NCBI GenBank assembly: GCA_027596075.1
Contig: JADGJC010000149.1
Location: forward strand, 1-64,000
Direction: 5' to 3'
DNA: 64,000 bases
Origin: Rhizophlyctis rosea
Taxonomy: Eukaryota; Chytridiomycota; Chytridiomycetes; Rhizophlyctidales; Rhizophlyctidaceae
The first letter of the stretch is position 1; each line of letters opens with the position of its first letter. Under the pieces are notes generated by a model. That model did no database searches. It had not been told where the DNA came from and saw only the letters and a program-made list of their open reading frames with translations. Made by a program: the position numbers and the translations under genes. Positions 13,023 through 22,296 of the stretch are shown piece after piece.

Positions 13023-14083
13023 ATGGGTGGCGACAACTTCTTGACCCCGAAGGTAAGGTCTTGAATGGGCAGTACCAGTATCACAAACCTCGCAAAAACG
13101 GTTGCTTACCTCACCGTCCACCTCCAGGCTATCGCCAACCGAATCAAAGCAAAGGGTCTGCAAAAACTACGATGGTATTGTCAAATGTGTGAAAAGCAAT
13201 GTAGGGACGAGAACGGTTTCAAGGTAGGTTTCACACTGCATTTCTTGTGACTGCGTACACATCGACTGACTTCACTTTATCAGTGTCACTGCGCTTCTGA
13301 AGCCCACCAGCGGCAAATGCAGTTGTTCGGAGAGAGTTCAGACAAGTATTTGAACAGCTTCTCAAAAGAGTTCCAGCAAGACTTTATCAAATTGCTATCA
13401 CGACGGTTCGTACCATTGTATGCTGATAAGTATGCCACTTTGGAAACTGACCTGCGATGACCCATAGATATGGAACAAGAAGAGTGCACGCCAACCTCGT
13501 ATACCAAGAATACATCTCTGACCGAACCCATATCCACATGAACGCTACCCACTGGAATTCCCTGACCGAATTCTGCATGCACCTTGGCAAAGAAGGCATT
13601 TGCGAAGTCGAAGACACACCAAAGGGCTGGTTCATCAAATGGATCGATCGGTCACCCGAAACACTCCGCAAGCAGGAAGCAATCAAAAAACAAGAACGGT
13701 TGGAACGGAGCGAGGAGGAGCGGGCGGCAAAGCTATTGCAGGAGCAGATCGAGAAGGCTAAGGAGGCGGCGGCGAATGCGGAGAAGGAGTATACCGAATT
13801 GAAGAGGGAGGAGGGAAGTGAACCCATTAAGTTGCAGATGAAGCCGATGATGGCGCCGAAGATGGCGTTCAAGAAGGTGGAGCCGAAGAAGATGAATGCG
13901 TTGGCGATGGCGTCGAAGAAGTCGGTTGAGGCGGCAGGGTCTAGTTCGGGATCAGCAGCGGGGTCGAGTTCTGCGGAGGGGAAGAAGTTGTCGGCGGCGG
14001 AGTTGATCATCCAGGAGGAGATGAACAGGAAAAGGAAAACTCCTGCTGGGTTCTCGCATTCGGATGAGAAACGCCGGAAATAA
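13023..14083 (+). CDS. kin17: KIN17-type DNA/RNA-binding zinc-finger protein
   Basis: Four exons (13023-13052, 13128-13223, 13284-13405, 13468-14083) give 287 residues. The opening MGGDNFLTPK followed by AIANRIKAKGLQKLRWYCQM is the family hallmark. The single zinc finger runs from CQMCEKQC to CHCASEAHQRQM. It is followed by the conserved winged-helix-like domain (FQQDFIKLLSRRYGTRRVHA through WFIKWIDRSPETLRKQEA) and a charged coiled coil. Family members act in the nucleus in DNA replication and repair and in splicing. Animal KIN17 is about 390 residues and ends with a KOW/SH3-like module; this protein ends after a Lys/Ala/Ser-rich tail without it, like the short fungal forms. Confidence 0.92.
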
Positions 14084-15552
14084 AGATGTGAAGTAGCATT
14101 ATGGTTGTCTTTCTTGGTCCTTGCGGGCACATCTCGAAGCAATAATTTTCAAGAGTAAATATTAGCGTTTAGCCAACTTCCACGTATGTAATATATAGCA
14201 GGTTCATCACACTAAGTCTCCTGCACGATTTCGTTGTTCGATGAAAGTGTGCCCGAATGTGAGAATGTTGTGGAATGCAAGCAGGCAGCTTGCCCCTTCA
14301 TGATGGATGATATCGACAACTTTTCTTTTTGCTATACTTCTGTTATCCATCCTCCCATTTGCTTCCATACTTCATCCATCCTCCCATATCCGTGACTTCT
14401 GCAAGACGCATGCAAATAGTTAGTGCGCGCAAACAAAAGGTACCGTAAGACAAAACGATATAATGAAGTACAACCGCATGAGTTGTATTGTTGATGTCTC
14501 AAACTCCCTCAGATTCTTTGATATGAATCCTTTCCCAGAGATGAGGAGGAGGCTATGTTTGACGATGAATGATCCTTTGTGGACAAAAAAGGCGTTGAGG
14601 CACGATCAGTGATAGCCACTACCCTTTGCCAGTGGGTGAATGTCATGGTGATTGGCGCATCAGCAGACTTAGCTAGAGAAAATAACGTAGACATCCATTG
14701 GGTGATTCCGTCTGCCTCTTCAGGTGACACCATTCCACTGCCCTTCGCTTGAACGTGCTCTCAGGACTTTGTAATGTGCTAAAAAAACCCCGATCACGCC
14801 AAGAGGATTGATTGATGAATAGCATTTTATGCGTTGTAAACCAACATCTGGCTGGTGGATTGCATTGCCATCGGTCGGAAACATCAAATAATCAAAAGAA
14901 TTGTGCCAAGGCCTTGCCATTCGGTTTCCAAAGCGCAATCGTATATCTAGAATGAAAAGAGATTGACAGGAGGAAGTATGATGCTTGTAGCTCTTGAGGA
15001 GGTTTAACGACACAGCTTTGCAACTGTCGTTTGGCACGACTGCTGAAGATGAAACTTTCAGATTCTGGAAAATGACATGCACTCCTGTCCGGCTACAACC
15101 CTGATTGTACGATGAGGAAAAAGGTGCATCAAACACATTGCGATGAAGAATGCTGGACTTGCTGTGCTTCAGCACATAGATAGGCAACCTAAATGTCGTG
15201 GCGGATCTGATTTGTGAGTGTCAATTCTTGGAGTCGATGCCGCTTACAGGTACAGATACTTTTGCATTCGACAAAATAGAGTATTCAGAAGTCAAGACTA
15301 TCAGTGAAGCGGACTCCAATTCAAAGACTCGAACGAGCAAGCAATGCAAAGCAAGTTGAGCAACTTCAGTGGTCTGTCAAGTACGACCCTAGCATCTCTG
15401 TGCCACCTGACTACTTCGCCACCAGTGGCGGTGAAGTACCGATAAACAAACAATTGCGTCAGTTCTTCTCACTCCTTCCTCTTGTAAGACAGAAACACAA
15501 CACGGAAAGACGGAGGCTCCACTTTACAGACCTCGCTACAACTTCAAGCTGA
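14084..15552. other. Gene-poor stretch with weak frames
   Basis: It holds a 155-codon minus-strand frame (14720-15187) and an 82-codon plus-strand frame (15304-15552). Neither has a recognisable motif, and both could be chance. I would not annotate a gene on this evidence. Confidence 0.4.
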
Positions 15553-15559
15553 TATAAAA
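15553..15559 (+). promoter_or_regulatory. TATA box upstream of the Cys/His-rich frame
   Basis: TATAAAA lies about 140 bp upstream of the ATG at 15697. It suggests this small reading frame has, or had, its own promoter. Confidence 0.4.
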
Positions 15560-15696
15560 CCTCGAAACGCTTCTCATTCACCACACTACGGACGGTGGAT
15601 TCTCAACTGAAGCACGAACTGCAATAACTCCCAACAAAGCTTCAACACCTTTTACCTACCCACCACTTCCCCTGTCCCTCACCAACTACCTCATCA

Positions 15697-15912
15697 ATGG
15701 AGACCGTCCTCAAAACATCAACACTCTAAAATCAACCGCCATCGACGCCGGCCAAGGTATCGCAACCCTCGCGAACTTCAAAATGCACCAACTGCGGACA
15801 CGGCGCACACGAACATACCCACGCTTCCAATAATGTTGTATCTGACCAACATAGTTACCGGGAGTACAAGTGCGCCAATGCGGAGTGCGTTCAGAACGGA
15901 CCTGAATGCTAG
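15697..15912 (+). pseudogene. Small Cys/His-rich (metallothionein-like) frame with an in-frame stop
   Basis: ATG at 15697 opens a frame that meets TAA at 15727-15729 after ten codons. It then stays open in the same frame to TAG at 15910-15912. The downstream part is strikingly metal-ligand-rich: KCTNCGHGAHEHTH, then YKCANAECVQNGPEC, giving 5 Cys and 5 His in about 40 residues. I do not recognise a named family; a small metal-binding protein is inference. The TAA could be a nonsense mutation, or it could lie inside a short unconventional intron (a branch-like CTCTAA sits at that point, but no good donor is visible). A TATA box lies upstream. Confidence 0.35.
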
Positions 15913-16222
15913 ATGTGTGTTGTCTATCTCAGAGGCACCGGGGAGGAGTTAGGGGAGTGTGTAGATGACGTGTGCAAAGGGGTAGTGCAGACAGATGTGA
16001 TCAAAAATATAAGACAGACAAATACTACTCATTCCTCCACTCCGTTTATTACACTTCATTCTATTTACACCCATATGTTCTGTACTAACATCATTCCATA
16101 ATTAACCCCTCCGGAACTACACAAGTAATAGTAATGTGCATTATCACATCACATCCACCACCCCTTCCTCTCGACATAGAAACACTAATTATTCCAACAT
16201 CCGAAAGCAGAGGGACACACGC
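15913..16222. other. Spacer
   Basis: This is the 3' flank shared by the small plus-strand frame and the minus-strand wall-type gene. I see nothing else in it. Confidence 0.4.
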
Positions 16223-17272
16223 TTAGTTAGCGTGAGCGTGGGCGTACGCATCAGTAGGGGTGGCCGTAACAGTAACAGTCACTTCCTTGTGAACATTGAC
16301 CTTAGGAACCTTAGGGACCTTGGGAACCTTGACGTGGTGCTTGGGGACCTTGGGAACCTTGGGCACCTTAACATGGTGCTTGGGGGTGGGAAGAACCGGG
16401 GTGGGGTGCGCAAGCTCCTCAACATCGGCGGAAAGAGTAGCGTAGACATACTTGATCTTGATGTGGCCACGACCGTGCGGGTGCTTGTGGTACGGGGTGT
16501 GGTGGGCGGGGGTTTGGGTAGGGAGGGCGGGGACGGTGGGCGTTTGGATGGGGAGAGTCGGGGTGGGGACAGCGGTAGGGAGGTGGTGGTAGTCGACGGC
16601 GGGCTTAGTGTTGAGGATGGCCTTCACTTGAGTGGGGATGTGGGGGAGGGCGGGGGCGGCGACGGCGGGGACGTGGGTGGGGATGTGGGGGAGGGAGGTG
16701 ATCGCGGTGGTGGTGTACACGGTGTAGACGGGAGTCGGCACCGGGATCGTAGGAACGGCGGGGGTGGTGGTGAGAATGCTGAGGACGGTAGGGGTCTGGA
16801 GTCCGGTGGGGAGGGCATTGACGTTAGGGGTCTGAACCGCGATTTTGGGGACCGCGGGGTGGGTAGGGACGGCGGGCACGGTTGGAACTGCAGGGATAGT
16901 GAACGGGAGGGTGGGGACCGCGGGAGTGGTGGTAGGAATGGCGGGCACGGTGGGAATCCCAGGAACAGTGAACGGGAGGGTAGCGACAGCGGGCACGGTA
17001 GGGGTCTGGGTGGGAACCGCAGGAGTAGTGTACGCGGGAAGGGTGGGCACAGCAGGGATCGTAGGAGTCTGAACCGGGACGGTAGGGGTGGTAACAGCAA
17101 CGTTACCAACCGTGGGGGTACCAGTAGGAACGGCAGGAGTAGTGTGATCCCCAACCTCGACCTTCCCAATCGCGTAGTTGACCGCAACCTGTCCACGAAC
17201 AGGCCCAATGTGGGTAGGAAGAGCAGATGCGCCGGCGGCGAGAATGACGGTAATGATGCTGGAGGTCTTCAT
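16223..17272 (-). CDS. Secreted Pro/Thr/Val-repeat protein, cell-wall type
   Basis: A single-exon frame of 349 residues. The N-terminus (MKTSSIITVILAAGASALP) is a classic signal peptide, with cleavage likely after about residue 17. From residue about 44 to 240 the protein is made of degenerate repeats built from TPAVPT, TPTVPA and TLPFTIPAVPTVPA blocks. The C-terminal third turns basic and His-rich, with KHHVKVPKVPKVPK repeated, and ends in a His/Ala tail. It has essentially no cysteines. No catalytic domain is visible; such sequences are usually O-glycosylated wall or matrix proteins. The opposite strand is also open over this length (16136-17290) because of the repeat codon bias; I reject that frame since it has no signal peptide and is Gly/Arg/Asn noise. 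Confidence 0.8.
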   Translation of the reverse strand: MKTSSIITVILAAGASALPTHIGPVRGQVAVNYAIGKVEVGDHTTPAVPTGTPTVGNVAVTTPTVPVQTPTIPAVPTLPAYTTPAVPTQTPTVPAVATLPFTVPGIPTVPAIPTTTPAVPTLPFTIPAVPTVPAVPTHPAVPKIAVQTPNVNALPTGLQTPTVLSILTTTPAVPTIPVPTPVYTVYTTTAITSLPHIPTHVPAVAAPALPHIPTQVKAILNTKPAVDYHHLPTAVPTPTLPIQTPTVPALPTQTPAHHTPYHKHPHGRGHIKIKYVYATLSADVEELAHPTPVLPTPKHHVKVPKVPKVPKHHVKVPKVPKVPKVNVHKEVTVTVTATPTDAYAHAHAN

Positions 17273-17398
17273 CTTAATGTTGTATTATGACGAATCAGAA
17301 TTTCTATGAGGTGATTTCTATCTAATAATCTATTGGAGAGGGATTGTAGTGGCAAGACACGCAATAGGAATGGGAAATGACGAGCAGGTGCTTGAGGC

Positions 17399-17406
17399 TA
17401 TTTATA
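17399..17406 (-). promoter_or_regulatory. TATA box of the secreted repeat protein
   Basis: TATAAATA on the minus strand, 127 bp upstream of the ATG at 17272. It is the same perfect box as at the multicopper oxidase, and supports the minus-strand reading. Confidence 0.6.
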
Positions 17407-20400
17407 GGCGCCTCTTCACAGCCCTGCCCTTCTGCCCTTTCCCTACAGGCTGAGTCAAAACCTCGCATCTTGTCTTTCCATCCAGTCCCAGTTTGTTCAT
17501 TAGCGTCTTCCCAAATCAAGAAGTTTGCCGCTTTCAGGCGATCATCTTCCACGTGCTGGATTTCATTGCCGAGGTTCCGTGGCGACCATGATAGTATTAT
17601 TGTAAGTGGAGGATCCTATTGCATTCTGATCTTGGCGGTGAGTGTTGGACTTCAGCTATGAAATGAGAATGCTATCTATGTCGGTGTGAGAGGTTGCCTA
17701 CCGTCACCTCCGGCCGGAGGGTCCGCCAGGGTTTGTCATATCTCGGTTACACACTGTGCCAGACGTTGACGAATGTGCAAGGAAGGTGAGCTTGCCGAGG
17801 TCATGGTGCAAGTGTATGCTGACGGGAATGTTCAGCAGGTAACAGTGTGGAGCCATCAGCCAATGAAGATGAATAACTGACGGCGCTTCCAAGAGGTGCC
17901 AGCTCTCCCAAACCTAACTAACCTCTCAGAAAGTGGGTGTGTGCAACAGTCTGGTACCAATCGCTGCAAAGATATCAACCACGTCTCCCATCTTCATGAA
18001 GGGTCGAGTTACAAGGGTGGAGGAAGTTGCCGCTAGGCCGCTTGCTATGCGGGCAACGTCTTCGAAATGGTGGAGCTGGTACATTTTTTCGTGCCTCCGA
18101 GTTGGACAAGCAATTCGGAGGGCGCGATCCCCCAATTTGTTGGACGCGACCGGGTTGAAACTTGGAGTACACGTCGTGTCAGCCAACTCAGCCAGTTCGA
18201 ACTCTTCACAAAAATGTGGAAAACAAATCCCTTCGCCTCGCAATCTTATGCGCTGATACCTCTAGTAGGCAAACGGTTAGAACAAACGAATGCCAGATTG
18301 ACAGTTCCTACAATATTGGCCATATGTCTGGACATCAGATGTTCCTGGAGCAAGGATGCTCCATGGTTATGTAAAACCGTCATCATCCTCTCAAAAGACA
18401 TACAACCTGTTTGAGCAGGGATGCAACACGCAAGAGTACAAACCAGCTGTGGTGATCGATGTGGGATAAGCTCACGACGAATGCATGTTCGAATTTGAAG
18501 TGGGACTGTTTTTATGCAGAGTGAAGTGTGTTGACACCAAAAGGAACGTGACTTCTTCCAGCAATGTCTCAATCACACGCCATGAATGACGAGCACATGG
18601 ACAGTCTACGGACATTTCATATATATGATTTGTCTCGTCTCAACGAAATTGCAATCGTTGAGTTACCTACCATATCTGCCCGTTCTTGTCCATATTAAGT
18701 ACACTTCGTACAGGTCCCTGGAAAAACTTAAGGGACTCTTCCAGTCACTAAGCCCGTGGCACAGTGATTTTATACGTCCACAACTACCTTAACTTCTTCC
18801 AGGGACCTGCAGCAGTTCCAACATTTGAGACATCACACAAAACAACAACCAGCCGGAAACGTGTCGCAAGTCAACACTTGCCCGCTATCATGTACCTTTC
18901 GAAACTCACCGCCCCTTTTTCCCGCACTACCTCACTCAGTACGAAGGAAAAAAGCCTACGAGAACACCGGAAATGCAAATGCGGAGCAAAACTGCCGGCA
19001 ACAATGGAATTAGCATTGACGAAGACAACTGCTGCAAAGAAAACGGCAAGCCCCCCCCACCCCCCGTGGGAAGGGGAATGTTCCGATTCGCCCATCCCAA
19101 AAAGCTCAACACATGAAAGGAAACTGCATGCAAGAAAAGGGTGCAAAGGTAAGGAAAGCGAAGCAACCAATCCTTTTCGGTGATTGCGATAGTTTAGGGT
19201 TGAGGAGTCCGTTCTCCGATGGCTTCTCGTTCGGCTCCCCAACGCTTTCCTGATAGGCATTGCCGGCTTCATGCTGGTTCATTAAGAATATCAGACTTCA
19301 TTCTTTTGCAGGAGGTTGAATATGGTGTGCCTTTGAAGAAGTTCCGTATCATCGTACATAATGCAATCTTTCCGCGAAGCATTCCTTCGTCAAGGGCCTG
19401 AAAGATCGTGAGGGTATTGGGGTTTCGTCGACCTGTTTGATAAAATGATGCCACGCCACAGCACTACTGGACGTCCCTCCTTCGGTAACGGGTTATGACC
19501 ACATTGAAAACAACGATGCCGGCAAAGCTCGCCAACTTTGTTCTGACGGTCATTTACCCTCATGGGCCTGCATCAAACGACGAAGAGATCGGCAAGGTCT
19601 GATACTTCTGGTGAAGTCACTGAAGTCCAAAGCAGTGCAACGTTCTGCTTCCTATCAGCATGTCGAAAGCGGGGTTGCATGAAGGATTTCACCTATCAAC
19701 CAACTTAATGCTCTTTAGTATCAATATCAAGCTGCGAGTCACCCAATCGCATTGCTGGGTCGCATCATTGAATCAGACCACGATAATTCAGACAAATTCG
19801 CCATCCTCTCGGCGTTTTGTTGTAATATGCTCTGCCGATGACACCTCTTTTCTCCACCAAACCTCCGGAACAGATGATAACGTTGAAGATGAAGTGCTGG
19901 CTGCATGGCCACTTTCAACGCGGGAATCAAAAAAAATAAATAAAAAAAATGCAAGCATGCCAGGCGAACCGAGACGGCCCATACAATGTGCTTGGCACGT
20001 TCAAATGCATAATGTTGCTTTCCGCACGGCCCAGGACGGCTCCGTCTATGGACTGAGGCTTGGTGCGTGATGGGTCAAATTCTTTTGAGAGCAAAAAAGG
20101 AGACACGCAGCAACGCGGAATTCCACGCGATGTGTTCGATTGCACGTCAGTGTGTTGAAGACCGTTACTAACGTGCGGGGACCGAGGAGAGAACACCGAA
20201 TAAGCGACATGCTATAATAATCTTTGTCATTGGAAGAGGCCAAAAGAAAAACAAGCAAGCCGCTTCTTTATGAACACTGGAAATGTGTTCGCCATTCTGC
20301 CATTGTATCAGGATGGACAATATTGGAGTTTTGTTCACACCTCTATGGGTCAACGCGTATCAGGGTTCTTAAGTCAGGGTCTATGCAAGGGTTGCAAGTC

Positions 20401-21059
20401 AAATGAAAATGAATCATATACAGGTTGCATCCTACATTTTATCCCAATATCAAAATCGACACAACAGGTGCTAGTCCACCCAATGAGACCATTATTCTGT
20501 AACATGACAAAGAAAAAGAACCAGGAACCTTGAAAGTGGCCCAGACCCAGCCAGGGAATGCACTTCTCCACACCGGACGCCTGAGATGCATATGTGATGC
20601 TTCATAAAGCGACAGCACAGCTTGCACAGATAAATATATTGGCTGGATGTTGCACTACGAGGGTGAAAACCCTATCTGACTCCGCCTAACTCCATCGATT
20701 GTTACGCGCAGAAAGATCATTATGCGCGCCGCTTGACATCCGGGTAAATGCTCTGTACATCTCGGCCCAAACACACCGCAAAAAGAAATCCCGCAATTTA
20801 CGCAATCTGACATCTGGATGAATGAGGAAAGCACATAATACAGGTCGAGGCACAGACGGGCATCCCATCGGAGATGACAGGAGGATGCGGTGGTTTCAAG
20901 AGCTTTCGAAAAGCATCTCGTCCCACCATTCGTATCCAAACAAGTACCGAACGCAAGCAAAAAAAAGCATCTTGCCAAATGTGACACTATTAAATTTTAC
21001 CAAAAATCGTCCATTACTAATTCGGACATAACATGGGTATATATAACAAGGGACGCGCG
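17407..21059. other. Long gene-poor stretch
   Basis: About 3.6 kb with only short overlapping frames. The longest, 18764-19183 (+, 139 codons), is low-complexity and basic with no motif. I see no RNA gene, transposon or CRISPR-like repeat. Confidence 0.45.
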
Positions 21060-21069
21060 NNNNNNNNNN
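21060..21069. other. Assembly gap (10 N)
   Basis: Ten consecutive N, flanked by GGACGCGCG on the left and CCCCCC on the right. This suggests a GC-rich or homopolymer break; the true length is unknown. Confidence 0.99.
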
Positions 21070-21129
21070 CCCCCCGCAACTCAACCACAAATCCCATATT
21101 TACATCAACTAATATATTTATCTCCTCCC

Positions 21130-21318
21130 TTATACGTCGTTCCCCAATCCCCCCACAACCCTCTCCCCACTCTCCGTCACAAACTGCGCCGTCAGATACC
21201 CCACCCCCATACTAGCAGGAAAGAACCCCCGTGGTAACAGCTGGAAATGTTGGCGTAGCGCACCGAACGTGTTGTAGAACGCGCGGAGTTGTGGGAGTTT
21301 TAGGAGGATTGTGGACAT
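21130..21318 (-). CDS. Small conserved-looking protein, 62 residues
   Basis: A complete frame with Met at 21318 and stop at 21130. The N-terminal half is amphipathic and basic (LRAFYNTFGALRQHFQLLPR). It is followed by a short hydrophobic segment (GFFPASMGVGYLTAQFV), the layout of small mitochondrial inner- or outer-membrane subunits. I cannot name it, and the call rests on composition and on the clean frame. A C-terminal extension by splicing is not excluded. Confidence 0.5.
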   Translation of the reverse strand: MSTILLKLPQLRAFYNTFGALRQHFQLLPRGFFPASMGVGYLTAQFVTESGERVVGGLGNDV

Positions 21319-22296
21319 TCTTTCTGGTGTGGTCGTGGGTGATGTGGGATTAGATGGTGATGACTGATATGCAGATGTGTTTGCGATTATAGGGAGTGGA
21401 TTAAGGACGAGATGTTTGTGATGATATTATGGATGGGGGATGTGGATGATGCTGTCGATGACGTTGGTGGATTGGTATGACTAGATCTTTTAGACAGTGG
21501 TCTTTGGGAAGATCGAAGAATGATGGCAAAGGAGGACCAGGTCATTGGAGATGTAATGTAACGTTAAGTGCCATGTAACAAATGAGATGCCAGTGACGGA
21601 ATCGGTCCGTGCCATTTTTCACATACCTTATATTTATGTACCAACAACCTTCTACGATGCAGTTCTAGTCCGTGTGTACACTCCGTCGAGAGTCGAGACC
21701 CGTTTATCGATGATTTCCAATACTTTCCGTTTGGGCTCGTGGAGCTTTCAGGCAGATGCTTGCGTATCGGGGTCGGTCGGGTTCCTTCCTTCGCAGCTGG
21801 CTTATAACAGAAACACTTACAGTTAGGGTCCAAGAAAGGGTCTGACGTCGGGTCGACTCGGCCAGGGACAATTTCGCCGAAAACGCGATTCCAGACCCCG
21901 ATATGTTTACGCGTCTGACCAGGTCATGGTCATGGTGGTGTTGCGCCACTCACACGAGTGGCTGAATAAGCTTTCCGCCACTCGATCATGTGATTATGTC
22001 AGCAACTTGCTGTTTGGCCTGCGTTTTCACCCTCCCCCTTCTCTGAGGTCTAGCTTCGGTTTCAAGTCTCCTTTGACATATGCGGACGTCAAAAAGCAAT
22101 ATCTGGACCATGTGTTTACATTATACTAGTTTAACCGCAAGAATATTACAGGGATGAAAAAAAGGGCCTAAACTAACACTTTGAAAATGCAAAACGAAAC
22201 AAAAAGTCAACAAAACTTCCGAACTCCTCCATAGCAAAAGGGCGAAGCTCTAATGTTCAACAGACATTCCCACCACGAACGGCATCAACGTCCCAT
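21319..22296. other. Spacer
   Basis: Upstream flank of the small protein and 3' flank of the receptor gene. Only short frames are present, and none is supported. Confidence 0.4.

Noticed and set aside
14720..15187. 155-codon minus-strand frame
   Set aside because: No motif, no promoter sign, no splice context, and composition like surrounding non-coding DNA.
16136..17290. 384-codon plus-strand open frame, Gly/Arg/Asn-rich
   Set aside because: It is the shadow of the secreted P/T-repeat gene on the minus strand, which has a signal peptide, a TATA box and ordered repeats.
18764..19183. 139-codon plus-strand frame
   Set aside because: Basic, low-complexity, overlapped by frames of similar length on the other strand; no recognisable domain.
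20890..21237. Plus-strand frame spanning the N gap
   Set aside because: It includes the gap and antisense of the small minus-strand protein; composition is not protein-like.
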